64,000 nt of DNA from Favolaschia claudopus (GCA_037176885.1 JAWWNJ010000015.1:992001-1056000), one strand, 5' to 3'. Positions 47,891 through 58,689 are shown, counted from the stretch's first letter. Notes: generated by a model from the letters alone, not told the origin. Numbers and translations: made by a program.

Positions 47891-48184
47891 ACGAAGGTTG
47901 GAGGAAATTGCTGCAAATTACCACTATATTGTTGCCCGGATTACCCGGACTGATCATGCCATCTGACACCTGTTTCCTACCTCGATTGCCCTCATGTCCT
48001 GCCGGGCTCTATTCAACTCACTCTGCGTTAAAGATGTTTGACTTGAGTCTGCCATTTCGAAGATATACTGACTGGTTTCAACTCTCTAGCAGATTGTACA
48101 CCGGCTCGTGTTTAATGGTGAGTTCTTGCTTTGACTTGTAACGCAATCGTACTGACTTCACCTTTTCAAAGTACTGTTAGCATT

Positions 48185-49010
48185 ACTTACCGTGTGGTTG
48201 ATGTGCCCATATTGGGCGAAACTTCTTTGCCCAGCTTTGAGCAGTGGATTCTCGTGTTGGAATGTGGGTTTTGCCTCTGACATCTCTCACTCTTATGAGT
48301 GTCACCACTTTGATCCTTCATGATCCTATCATCAATATCTGATCCTACTGATCCTATGCACCCTCTGATCCTTTATGATCCCCTATCATTGATACCTGAT
48401 CCTACTGATCCTATGTCCTTTGTTCTCTTTATGGTAATCCCCTTGTTCCCAATTAGGTAGTTCCTTTGTGCCCAATTAGGTCTTCCCTTTATCTACCATA
48501 TGTAGCATTCCCTTTGTTCCTGTACCTATATATACAGCCTAGCTAGTGCCTTGAGTCCTCAGTTCTCACTGTTGACTTCAGGCAAGTATCTACTTCACAT
48601 TGCAATCTACTAGAGTTCTCACTGTTGACTTCAGACCTCTGTGCTTGCCTGTTCAACATCTCGTTTGTGCTTGTTCTCCACTACATGCTCCTCCTCCTCC
48701 ACAGCTTGTGTTGCCGCCTCATCCGTAGTAGTAACGAGACCATGAGTTTGCGCCCAAAATCGGTATCGTCTCGCTTTGCCTTCCAATAATTAGAACAGAG
48801 GGCGAGGTAGGGGTATTTGTTTTCAAGCATGAAAATAATAGCACGTATCACCTCGTGTCCTATAGTGCGCAGTTGAGTTAGTGCTTTCCCAGCAGCGTGA
48901 ACGTCGTTGAGAAGGAGGTTGAGGAAAGCATTGATGTCGCTGAATTCTTTCCGACTGCCAGTTACATGCTCAGACTCTCTTGACATTGTTCTTCTTGTCA
49001 GTACCGCCAC
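48185..49010 (-). pseudogene. reading frame interrupted by the solo LTR
   Basis: On the minus strand, LENKYPYLALCSNYWKAK (about 48840-48780) is followed, after a small frame shift, by YRFWAQTHGLVTTTDEAATQ and VEEEHVVENKHK, reaching the LTR boundary. Removing the LTR and one TCTCG copy lets the frame continue STAQSWAKKFRPIWAHQPH to a consensus GTAAGT donor at about 48191. This is good evidence that the LTR inserted in an exon. The family is not recognised with confidence; the composition is that of mobile-element-associated Agaricomycete proteins. Confidence 0.45.
48255..48658. mobile_element. copia-type solo LTR with 5-bp target duplication
   Basis: The element starts TGTTGG and ends GTTCAACA, and is flanked on both sides by TCTCG (48250-48254 and 48659-48663). 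Inside are a CTATATATACAGCC promoter-like box (about 48528) and a run of TGATCC words. A 21-bp word around GTTCTCACTGTTGACTTCAG is duplicated within it. A shorter relative lies at 53113-53363. No internal coding region is present, so this is a solo LTR. Orientation is uncertain because both ends look similar on either strand. Confidence 0.78.
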
Positions 49011-49128
49011 CCTTTGCCAGTGTCGTCCTTGGTGTCAGTAAAGTCTTCTGGATCCCACATATCCAACATCGATAACAAATCTCAAATCATTCCGTCAAAG
49101 CATACCAACGACTTTTGACTAGGTGTCA

Positions 49129-49412
49129 GCTACGGTCCTTGATCTGTTTCTCAAGGCCGTTCGCCGCCATGGGCTGCCCAGCCGCGTTTGAGGAGACCAT
49201 GGCTCGGAGAACGTGCTGGTTGCGGCTCACATGGAGACTGAACGTGGAGTTGGCTATGGATCATATATCTGGGGCAGTTTGATTGCTCAGCATCTCTCTC
49301 TAACAACAATACACGTATCGAGTGGCTGTGGTACGATGTGCTTTGGAAAGACTTTCTTCACCAATTCAATCATGGTCTCAATCCCAGCTATCTTGAAACT
49401 TGCCGATGAGCT
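49129..49412 (+). pseudogene. integrase-core-domain protein fragment with an in-frame TGA
   Basis: The frame reads LDLFLKAVRRHGLPSRV, a TGA, then GDHGSENVLVAAHMETERGV and GYGSYIWG; after a frame change it reads NNTRIEWLWYDVLWKDFLHQ. This is the DDE-type integrase core of Agaricomycete proteins, whose usual pattern is SRVRGDHG-EN followed by GSYIWG and RIERLW. The TGA stands where CGA (Arg) is expected, consistent with C-to-T change at a CpG. A second frame shift follows the SYIWGS segment. Dead fragment. Confidence 0.65.
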
Positions 49413-50066
49413 TCTCGCTGAAATCTTCATACATACCCTCTGCAGGAATGAGATGATCTCTGCCTCCCATTTCCCTCGCCCCCATCATCATCCGAGCCTC
49501 CAGTGCTACTCTGCTTCGTTTCTCATCAGTGACAGTCCACCCCGTGTCTATGGAACTCGCTCAAGCTCACCTTCTCACCCATCCGCTTAGCTTCAATCTG
49601 CTGGGAAAGGCTATCTCTCTCTTAGAAACACTTTCCCCCACTATCTTGCCGTTGTATTCCCTTGCATCTCTTCTAGAGACAGTCACTGTTGATCTCCCAA
49701 AGACAATGCATGGGGGTGAATTGACTCTCTCACCTTCTCATGAGCTCACTGTTCTTGTGCACACTTCACTGGAGTAGGCCCTCCGCTCAGGCAGTGTTGA
49801 CATATTTGAGCCTAAATCCTATGTCACCAGAGCAGATCAATGATGTCTTTCCCCATCTCCTTCAGCTCACTGAGCTTCACCTCATATGTCCATGTCCCGA
49901 GGCAGACACGACCTTTTACCACCGGTTCAACCCTAAATTTGTTGAACCGTTAAGGGGCCAAATATCCTTTCTAAATCACTTCCACAACGCACCTGCTATT
50001 CGCCACAGCCTCACTCGGTTAGCCATTCCTTCGGAGGACCTCACACGCTTCTTGATTTGTCACTGA
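49390..50066 (+). pseudogene. possible F-box/LRR-type gene fragments
   Basis: The start ILKLADELLAEIFIHTLCRN resembles an F-box helix. Later frames read LLGKAISLLETLSPTILPLY, LLETVTVDLPKTM, and VFPHLLQLTELHLICPCPEA with FLNHFHNAPAIRHSLTRLAI, leucine-rich-repeat-like. The pieces lie in different frames and no intact model was found. It directly overlaps the tail of the integrase fragment. Confidence 0.3.
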
Positions 50067-51072
50067 TGACAGAGCATTGCTTGAATTCCTTGACCGGAGT
50101 GTGTGCTTTGCCATCAACCACATGAAATCAAATAGAGTACAAATGCCACTTCACCACACCTACTGCCAAAATTCCAAGTGCGTCGAAAAAGGCACCCATC
50201 TCCAACAAACACAGAATACTGAATAACGTTGAGATTCACCCCCTGGTGATGCTCACTAATAGGGGGGACTAGGGTCACGCCTGTAAATCAGGACAGATAT
50301 GCGAAAGTGCACATAGAATGGGTTATTCTGAATTTTCCTTGGCATTCAGAATTTGCAGTTACCTCGAGATATTGCAATACTTCACAGGCACGAAAAACAC
50401 AAGCAAGAATTGAGATAGCAGATGTATCAGTATTGTGCTGGATCTCGCAAAAAAAGAATAACTTACTGCTACAAAACTTCAGCTCATTACCCACATCTGC
50501 TGACAACACCAAATCTGCTGACGACACAATAGCCGCTATGTAACTTGTCTTGACTGTTCACCAGCATCACCTTCCATTTAAAATCTGTCAAGACTACATC
50601 TATGATACTACTGTGAGTACGAACTCTCACTGCTCCCAATGATATGGAGAGACGGTCTATTCACCTATGATACTACTGTGAGTACGAACTACAATGTATG
50701 AGTATATCGCGTAGTATAATAACGGTGAATCGCTTACCTCTCACGAGGCAGTGTCACACGGTCACGACCTGTTATAGGTCACGCCGTGTCACGCTCTAAA
50801 CTACATGTCCGTGACGCCAGAACCAACAAAATCCAACTCTATTTAAAAGTCTTGGTCCATTCTCGTGCAGTTTGCATATTCACATTTACCAAAATCTCAA
50901 AATCTAGTTGACAGATCAAGTATGTTGTTACCCAACAACCCTAAAGACCCCAATTGTTTACAGTAACTGGGACATAAACCCAAGACTTCAACATATTGTT
51001 GACCTGACTTAAGTCAGGTAAGATATCTGTCTCATGCTGAATTGAGAGGTTAGTTAAAGGTCACATAACAAT
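50067..51072. repeat. gene-free stretch with a 26-bp direct repeat and a hairpin
   Basis: CTATGATACTACTGTGAG... (26 bp) occurs exactly at 50600-50625 and 50665-50690. At 50753-50792 the arms GTCACACGGTCACGACCT and AGGTCACGCCGTGTCAC form an imperfect hairpin around a 5-nt loop. No gene is seen. Confidence 0.6.
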
Positions 51073-52398
51073 TATGGAACTGACCAGAGGCCTGAAGCAT
51101 TCCCAAGCAAAGGAGGCCTGTGAGACTTTGAGCAGCTTGTAAGCCCATCTCGTTGATCCTTAAACATGTCGGTGTTGATATCGAACGAATAGTACCTCCA
51201 GAAAAAGCCTCTGACTCTCTCGGATAGCATCACCAGATAACTTCTGAACAACAAAAATTACCAGGGTGAATATCAGCCATTATAAGCAGTGAGGGGGAAA
51301 TTAGAGAGGAGCTAGAGAGGAGGTGACTTGACGAACAAAGTTGAGGTGCTTTTCAGATGCTCAAGCAGATAATCCCCTGCTTCAATGATTTCGCTGATTG
51401 AGATAATTGCTGGAAGTTTGGAGAAATGGTTCTGACTCGAAAACCACCAAGAAATATGCGAACTGGCTCTATGTCTGGGCATTTAGTAACCAAGTTACTA
51501 TACATTTTATTTGTGTTGCTATTATACTACCATTGTATCTCTTTGCATCCTTTCTCTAGTGGTCATTAAAATTTTGTCCTTTGACCACTTCAGTATGACA
51601 TTTGTGACTCAATGACTGTTGAACGTGGTGTTTGGCGTGGTTTGGTACAGACAGTGTTGCCTTCCTTATTCATACATTGTCACGTATTTAGACACTTTGT
51701 GACGATGTGACTTGGCTTTTCGCCTCCCATCTGGTGCTCTATTTGCCTTTTCAGCTTCCATCTGGTGTACACCCTCCAACAGTGACATGAAGATCGCAAC
51801 TGCCATCGCCTTTTGAAGTCAGAAGTGGGCCACCAAAGAGGGCTCACCCACGCACAGAGCAAAAGGCCCAATAATTGCCGACAATGTTGAGGCAAGCACA
51901 TGCGGCGCCCCAGAGGACCCATACGCCGAAAGGGACATTGCAAATTCCCTTGCTGTTCCACAGCTCGAATTTTGGAAGCTTAGGAGCACGCTCTTGAGGG
52001 ACGCGAAAGCCTAGTGGGAGGAGAAATGTGTAGTGACGTGCTTTGGGGACCTGCTTGTTTTAACAGGGTCGCGCTCATTGGCAAGAATGATCTGGATGAA
52101 ACGACCCACAGAGAGGATCACGTCCATTCCAGGGCAATGATCAAATGTAACTGTTGCTGAGTTCGTTGGGGAGTGGTTGCGGTGGGAGCCATTGATGCCA
52201 GCCCTGCGCTGTCAAGTGGAAATTTAGTTTCCCTTGGTTCTCTGGAAATGACTTTATTCGAGAGGATACCCAAGTGTCTGTAATACTAAGTAACCTTTTG
52301 CGGATCTGATCGGATGTGGTTCTGTTGGTCTTTAGCGGGTATACACGTGTTCAAACTTCTATTGTTTGAAATGTGTAATGCGGATGCGGATCTAGAGT
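51073..52398. other. gene-free stretch containing a probable empty site
   Basis: Sequence at 51617-51690 matches both flanks of the 3.2-kb element at 54071-57272 and looks like an unoccupied related site (junction about 51633). Other frames here show nothing recognisable. Confidence 0.4.
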
Positions 52399-52700
52399 GT
52401 TAGCAGGCAAGCACAAATCTCCTTGTTTGTCTCTACTGTACTGATATATTCTTTCGTGCGGAAAAGCAGGTAAGCACAATTCACTTTGATTGTCTCTACT
52501 GTACTTGTGTATTCTTTCGTGCAGACAAGCAGGCAATTCACCTTGATTGTCTCTACCGTACTTGTTGTTCAGTCGTTCGCCTTAACTGGCAAGCACAAAG
52601 CCTTTGGTTTGTCTCTACCGTGCCGTTTTCGTTCGTTCTTCTTAGTATGTAGGCACAAAGCACCAGGTTTGTCACTACAGTACTTGCGTGCGGTCGGTCA
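52399..52700 (+). repeat. about 62-bp degenerate minisatellite, five copies
   Basis: Units begin near 52402, 52467, 52528, 52585 and 52650. They share GGCAAGCACAAA, then TTGTCTCTACTGTACTTG and TTCTTTCGTGC in varying states of decay. Divergence between units points to an old array. Confidence 0.75.
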
Positions 52701-53112
52701 GTGTTTTACTTAGAGTTTGTAGTAAGCAGGTTCAAACTGGTTGTTTGCAACTGCAGCGGGTTTACAGCGTAGTTCAGGGAATAGATGTTCAGTTACGGCC
52801 CTTAAAAGAGCTAAGAACCGTAGTAGATTCACAAGAAATATAAGTAGATCAATAGTTGCTCCCTTTTTGTAAGTGGGGAAAAACTTGGCTTGTCTGTCCT
52901 TTATATACTACTGGGATGAGTCATACCAAAATGACTCATCCTGGTGAGTTATGTTGAGTCATGTCAGTTGTCCAAGGTTCAATTCGGCCATGTGCCATTT
53001 TCTTTTTACTTCTTTTCCTCTTAGTGCTGAACTCGCACTTTATGGTAAACATTTTTCACTTGTGACAGCACGTCAATCGGGCATTGATCTTTGGCATTTT
53101 GCAGTGGCGGCA

Positions 53113-53363
53113 TGTTAGAGGGTTTTGCCTCTCATGAGGGTCATCCCTTTGATCATTTGATCCTATCATCAATATCTGATCCTACTGATCCGATGTCCTT
53201 TGTTCTAATCCCCTTGTTCCCATGTAGTTCCTTGTGCCCAATCAGGTCTTTCCTCTATCTACCATATGTAGCATTCCCTTTGTTCATGTGTCTATATATA
53301 CAGCCTAGCAGCACCTTGAGTTCTCACTATTGACTTCAGACCTCTGTGCTTGCCTGTTCAACA
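53113..53363. mobile_element. shortened copia-type LTR
   Basis: Starts TGTTAGAG and ends GTTCAACA. It aligns to the 48255-48658 LTR over TATCATCAATATCTGATCC, the CCATATGTAGCATTCCCTTT segment and the TATATATACAGCCTAG box, with about 150 bp missing. No flanking duplication was found. Confidence 0.65.
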
Positions 53364-53369
53364 AAAACA

Positions 53370-53544
53370 ATGATGTTGTCGCCATGTGCCGCTGGATCTT
53401 GATATCCAACAACCATTCTGTGAGACCAAGATCTGAGCTAGAGAGCCCTTTAGTAACCTTGTTAATTTCAGCATCATCTTTAGCAGCAATGGTGCTGTCA
53501 ACATAAATAGAAATGATGACACGCGTCAGCAAAGCCAAGAGCAA
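53370..53544 (-). pseudogene. copia-type reverse transcriptase fragment
   Basis: The minus-strand frame reads IISIYVDSTIAAKDDAEINK, then GLTEWLLDIKIQRHMATTSL. This is the YVDD-region palm and thumb of copia-type reverse transcriptase (expected YVDD; here YVDS, so the second catalytic Asp is lost). It abuts the LTR at 53363. Nothing else of the polyprotein is left. Confidence 0.65.
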
Positions 53545-54070
53545 CTCAGTATAAGGCCCATCTTAACCACCTTTGAATGCAGGATCTTGTACCATTCACA
53601 GCAAACTATAGGTGGTGCAATGAAGCTTAAGAAGCTGGTCATACTGTCCCTGGTGGCTCAGTCATATATATGTGATGAGAAGTCAATGGAACTAGGTTTG
53701 AGATTGTGCTGTGCAGCCAGTGCAATGCAGAGTGTGCCAGGTTTTACAGTGTGGCCTCTGTAGAAGAAACATTGTCAGTCCTTGTGGCACATGTGAACAA
53801 ATGTAGAGTATGTGCTTTCTGTCTTGCTCCCACTCTTCCTTGAACATCATAGCACAAGAAAGCCAACCTTCAAGACATGGTCAAGGCTGTTGTTTAGGCT
53901 CAGCAAGATGACCCACCTTTCATTTCCTACAGCCTAGCAAGGTTACAGACAAACTACCCTCCTCCCCGTGCTACTACCCTATTACTGCTGGCAGTTCAGC
54001 CAGCTTTTGCACACATCCTTGATGAGATGTTCCACAATATCAATGTGAAATGTGTTGTACATGCTGTTTG
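53545..54070. other. gene-free stretch
   Basis: No supported feature up to the left end of the 3.2-kb element. Confidence 0.4.
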
Positions 54071-54107
54071 CATCAGCAATTCCTGGGCCCCCTATGTAGC
54101 GCTATGT

Positions 54108-54254
54108 AGCGCCTGTAGAGCCCTGTAGTTGCTGTAGTGACTGTAGAGAAGGGTACCCTCTTTGTAGAGCTCTGTAGAGCGCCTAATTTTACGTAGCTCT
54201 CCGTAGAAACTCTGTAGAACACCTGTAGACCAACAGTAGACGCCTGTAGAATTT
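54108..54254 (+). repeat. left subterminal GTAG array
   Basis: About 14 occurrences of GTAG in roughly 150 bp, usually as CTGTAGA, with successive distances mostly 9-11 bp and a few near 20. That is one or two turns of the DNA helix. Confidence 0.8.
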
Positions 54255-54689
54255 GCGCTGCCGCACCAAAAAATATCTATATTTGAAACCCGCTTTCCAC
54301 AGCTCAATCGCAAATACAGAATGATGAGAGAAAACACATATATTGCTAGAAGTATAAGATACAGCGTATCGATGGAGTCCGTCTCAAATCCGACTCTGTA
54401 ATCCGCTATCAAAAAAAAAAACAGAATCATCCATGAGCAGGCTGTTCAAATCAAACAGGCACGGTGACTCACAAATAGGTGCGACACAGATCGGTGTGGC
54501 TTGGAAAGATACGTATGTCAGCGAGAACATGAGCTAATACAGCACAAGACGTGCCAAAGGGAACACCCGTCGATTGATCAGACAACTGGGCTCTAAAGAA
54601 CTATCGAGAAGGGCTCCAATGACAGAACAATGAGCTACGAGTCGGCTGAATGAGGCGAGGGTATAAGAAGCTAGGGATTCAGGATTAGA

Positions 54690-55400
54690 ATGGTGAGGCA
54701 TCGGTTGAAGTGTGAACACACCCAAAACCCGCGTGGAGATAGTACCTCTGCTTCTGAACCAGGAACTCAGCTAAATGCATATTGAAGAACAGAACTGCGA
54801 ACCCATGAGAAAAAATTGAAGGCAAGATGCCGAAGGGCATTGACAGACAATTGAGATTCTTGAAGATCGACGAATAGATAGGAATAAGTGGAAGAGACTG
54901 ACAGAGTAGCAGGGTAACGTACCAATATTCCGCAGGGTGAATACTGTACAGCGGGAGACACCACTTCAATAGGGGAGTTGTATGATAAAGAAGGGCACTG
55001 TCCAATGCTTGACTCAAGGCAACTCGAAGTTGCCGACTTGCAAAAGATGGGCTGAGGATTCAAAGTGTAGATATCAAAAATGATTAGATATAGGCTCACG
55101 AAGACCAACAGACAGACATGCAACTCCTCCGCGGCGGTGCTCTGTCCCGCCGCAGCCGGAGTCATCGAGAACACGACATATGCGGTCGTGAATGACCGAG
55201 CACCATGAACGCCTGAAACCAGGGGTGAGAACGCTCGAGGCAACGTAGATGAAAGATAGCTACCGATAGATGCACCCACTACGAGCCCCGCCCAAGACTT
55301 TCCTCATTGCCAATGCCTCAGCTGAATCGAGATAGCGAGCACGCCGTGACGAAGTAGTTGAGTCTTGACGATGGGAAGACCCTATAAAGAGAAGAGCATG
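54690..55400 (-). CDS. membrane-protein-like exons inside the 3.2-kb element
   Basis: On the minus strand a spliced reading gives VVGASIG, then (after a 51-nt GT-AG intron at about 55263-55213) VHGARSFTTAYVVFSMTPAA, then ELHVCLLVFVSLYLIIFDIY, a probable membrane helix. Further hydrophobic stretches (MPFGILPSIFSHGFAVLFFN, and TLYLILLAIYVFSLIILYLR near 54330) follow in other frames. It resembles a captured or resident multi-span membrane protein gene; no family is recognised and no complete model was obtained. Confidence 0.3.
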
Positions 55401-55635
55401 TATGAAGACGAAAGTCGGCGGGAACGATGAGCAGTGCAGACGACTATGTCGAGTAGGGATGGTGGAAGTAGAGGAAGAGAAGTGAGGACAAATATTTGTT
55501 CCGAACCAAAGTGACCAAGTCATGTGCTTGTGACTCGTCACTGATTTGCGGACTTCGTCATTTTTTACTTTGTTACCGTTTATGTATTATTACCGACTGC
55601 GGTCCTTCAAGAGCCTCTCGGCTACACTCCACATT

Positions 55636-56964
55636 GCAATGCCTAGCACTGGGCACCCTCTCTCCTTGATGTCGTTCGCCTCACCCGCCTCCCCTGTGCC
55701 GCCTGGTGATTCATATTCTTCCTTGTCTGCGCCGTCTACATCCAAGTCTGGCCGCAAGTCTTCGTCCTACCTCCTCGCACACGCCTCCTCCTCTTACACG
55801 TTCACCTCTTCCTCCCCAGCTCTGCCATTCTGGTCGTCATGCATGAACCTCGTACCTTGGACGCCGCAGCAACCTTTTGCAAGCGTACACAACGCTGACT
55901 AGAGATGTCTTCGACATTGCAGCTCTTCGTGAGACTGACACGGGAACGGGCATAGATGAGCGGATAGGCTGTGGATGAGACGCCGCATCATGGTGAGCTC
56001 TTCATCTCCTTTCTTCTGAGTTTTCTCCGTTCTCGTCGTGCAAAATATTCACTGAATGCGACATGTTCTCCTCTACTTGCCCCCCGCGTCGTATCCTGAT
56101 TGACCAATCTTCTCAACAGCGCTGCCATCTATGGCTCTATGCGATCCTTAAAGTACCTCCGGTCGTTTCTGCGCGTCAGACTTTCTGGCCGTGCTTTCAT
56201 CGCGTTCATTGGCAATCAGTATAGCTTCCTCAAGTCTGGATCATGCGCGCACGAGCTGAGATCCATGATGGCATGTTCCGGCTGCGGCTGCGGGTCCTCT
56301 CGTCCATTTCGCACACCGAGCATCGTTCGTCATCCGCGCTGCAGTAATCCCGTCACACCATATGGCTACGACACCACCGCGCCTCCCTTCAAAAGTTCCG
56401 GCTGCTCATATTGTCTTCCCCTAGCTCGTCTACCGCCGTTGAGGCTCTCGATGGGTTAGGTCACACACCTCGGATTCAATTCTCTCTTCTATTCGCCCGT
56501 GTCAGACGATTTTCAGCGGAGGATTCAGTGGTGCTACGGATGCGGGTGATCACGCGAATGAAGGTATGTAGGTCTCGGCCCATTGGTACACGCACTAAGT
56601 TCGAGTCTTCCAGGGGTACGTAGCATAATGTCACTGCCCTCACGACGAACGAGGCGTGCGAGCGGTCGATGGAAATACAGGCGAGGGCTACAAGCGAGTG
56701 CAGACCCGATCTCGGTGGCGCTGCAGCATCGCGGCGTGCAGTGTTTCGCATGCATGTGTAGGAGATGAGGAAGTGGAGAAGGACGTCGCGCGCGGGCGGG
56801 GGTGGGGACGCAGGGCAAGGAGGAGCGCGAAGGTGCAAGCAGGTATTCACCATGGTCTCAAGTATCCTGACGTAGGTCGCTATTCTATCTCCGTTTCTCC
56901 TACCCACGCAGACACTCTTGTCCGTAAATATACCCTTCCTTCTGATGGTGATTTAGAACATTGA
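55636..56964 (+). other. GC-rich segment with coding-like frames inside the element
   Basis: Higher GC than the surroundings. The frames 55636-55902 (MPSTGHPLSLMSFASPASPV) and 56656-56964 (DEEVEKDVARGRGWGRRARR, then PTHADTLVRKYTLPSDGDLE) have coding-like composition but no recognised motif. Base composition more like the host gene block raises the possibility of captured host sequence. Confidence 0.3.
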
Positions 56965-57104
56965 ATTACAGTGAACTAAGCCAAGGTTCTAACCAGAAGG
57001 TGACTCCGGCAGCATTCACAGCTCATTGCCGCTTCTGCCACCGTCAACCTCAACCTGTAACCAGTCGTGCCGCCACAATGTCGGCAACAGAGGAACGGAA
57101 TGGT

Positions 57105-57250
57105 AAGTAAAGCCGCCAGAACGGCCACTACAGAGAACTACAAAGCCGCCCCGTTTCTACAGGGAACTACGGAGAAGCCGCGGCTCTACAGAACGCTACG
57201 TAAATCGGCCTGGGTCTACCGCAGCCTACGGTTGCTACCGGCATCTCCGG
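57105..57250 (-). repeat. right subterminal GTAG array
   Basis: Read on the minus strand, GTAG recurs at mostly 10- or 19-20-bp steps, as CTGTAG and CCGTAG. It mirrors the left array at 54108-54254 in inverted orientation. Confidence 0.75.
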
Positions 57251-57305
57251 CAAAAACCAGGGATTGCTGATGTGGTGTGGTTTGGTACAGACAATGTCGC
57301 TTTCC

Positions 57306-57540
57306 TTATTTGTACATTGTCACATATTTAGCTTGCTGGCAAGTTGAATGCAGCTCCATTTCCTTCCACTGGACATTGTGCATTTGCACCTCTTGAATTA
57401 ATACACTGAATTTTCTTGCCTTTTGGCATCGCAGATCAAAGGTCACTTGAGGTAACAGCATCACATCAAGTGACTTCTCGAGTCGGACACGCTCCACGTC
57501 AATGACGCGCTCAAGACACCTGTAGTCAATGGGAAGGGAG
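57306..57540 (-). pseudogene. coding-like fragment, unrecognised
   Basis: The minus frame reads RCLERVIDVERVRLEKSLDV, then LPQVTFDLRCQKARKFSVLI and VQWKEMELHSTCQQAKYV. It has protein-like composition but no known motif. Upstream sequence (57540-58000) is low-complexity A-rich and does not look coding. Confidence 0.25.
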
Positions 57541-58233
57541 AAAATACGAAAAAAATCACAATAAATTTGGAAAAAAAAAAGGAAAATACAGAATAGTGTG
57601 TTTGACCGTGCTGTTGACGTGAGGCGTGTCTTTGATGGGGAGCGGGACACGAAATAACAAAATAGAGGGAAAAAATCCTGACAAAAGAGGGAAAATGGTA
57701 CTGGAGAAAAAGGAAGTTTAAAGAGAAGAGGGAAGAGAGAAGATAGTATGTAAGAAGTAGGGGGATGGGAGGCCTGGATTGCAGCATGAAGTTGTGGAGA
57801 CGCTCTAGCTAGCACTACAACAGGCCCGGCAGGAAGCATTTCCAGCTGGCAAAATCGTATGTGCACTGGGGAACACAATGTGGTAAGATGGAGCTCCAGC
57901 AGCATTGTAATCAGAGACTGACTAAAGGTCGGTACCGTCTCAACCCATCTCAGTGAGTCACACTGGTTGGTGTCAACAGGTGTCAATTTAAACAAGCACA
58001 TTGTGTTATAATCACGTGACTGCTTTTGTGTGACAACCTAAACAAAAGGGTGGATTCAATGGACACAAAACTGGGTTTCTTCTGGGCTCATAGGTAGTGA
58101 TACAGTACCCGCTCTGCTCAGACTACATAGTTAAGTAGAGAGGTGATGTGATCACAGTTCATTTTCACTCCAAGAATTTGGTTCACCCAATGACAAGTTC
58201 AGTTGGCAGTCTCTTGCACACATTGCAAACTGC

Positions 58234-58550
58234 TCAGGGTGAAGGCGGGCCTCCAGTTTTGACTTCTCCCCAAATTTGAACAGGTTGAATCTGACATTTC
58301 ATAGCTCTAGCCAAAGCTTTGGGATCTATGACTGAGAACACTGCTGGTCTTTCTGTAAGAGCGCAAAGACATGAGAACAAAAGATGTTGATTTGTTTGTA
58401 TGTGTTGTTCTGCAACCTCAGACTTCAGTTTTACTATGCAAATGGAATGTTCAAACAGCCCCTGTTCTTTGAAGATGTTGTGTGATTTTCTGGCAGCCCC
58501 TACTTCCTGAAAAAGCATCAAAATATTCGAGCCATGGAAAAGAAGGCCTA
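58234..58550 (-). pseudogene. coding-like fragment, unrecognised
   Basis: The minus frame reads FHGSNILMLFQEVGAARKSH, then FEHSICIVKLKSEVAEQHIQ, then FSVIDPKALARAMKCQIQPV, uninterrupted to a stop at 58234. Its upstream end runs into the foldback element at 58551, which may have split it from its 5' part. Confidence 0.3.
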
Positions 58551-58684
58551 TTAGGGCGTGCGCGCGAGCTGTTGGAGCCACCCAATGGCTAATTTGCGTT
58601 GCGTAATATGGTGGCTCCACCCGCCGTAACGCAACGCAAATCAGCCATTGGATGGCTCCAACGGCTCGTGCGCAAACAGGCTAA
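58551..58684. mobile_element. 134-bp foldback (MITE-like) element
   Basis: Left arm 58551-58604 and right arm 58629-58684 pair almost perfectly over about 54 bp (core GTTGGAGCCA-CCAATGGCT-ATTTGCGTTGCG). They enclose a 24-bp centre (AATATGGTGGCTCCACCCGCCGTA). There is no coding capacity. The whole single strand could form one long hairpin. The exact target duplication could not be fixed. Confidence 0.8.
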
Positions 58685-58689
58685 TTAAG

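Larger units (their letters stand above)
54071..57272. mobile_element. 3.2-kb TIR element with phased subterminal GTAG arrays (CACTA-like architecture)
   Basis: The left end CATCAGCAATTCCTGG (54071-54086) and the inverse of the right end CATCAGCAATCCCTGG (57257-57272) match at 15 of 16 positions. Inside each end is an array of the word (C)TGTAG(A) repeated about every 10 bp, in opposite orientations. The outer flanks resemble one continuous sequence at 51617-51690, with only TG duplicated. Short TIRs, a 2-bp duplication and arrays of subterminal motifs are features of CACTA/EnSpm elements. The TIR does not begin CACTA and no transposase was recognised inside, so it may be a non-autonomous or cargo-carrying derivative of another superfamily. 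Confidence 0.55.

Noticed and set aside
52399..52700. possible CRISPR-like array
   Set aside because: Units are degenerate and contiguous without unique spacers, and the organism is eukaryotic.
57540..57780. long minus frame with many Phe and Ser residues
   Set aside because: It is the reverse of an A-rich low-complexity tract; composition is not protein-like.
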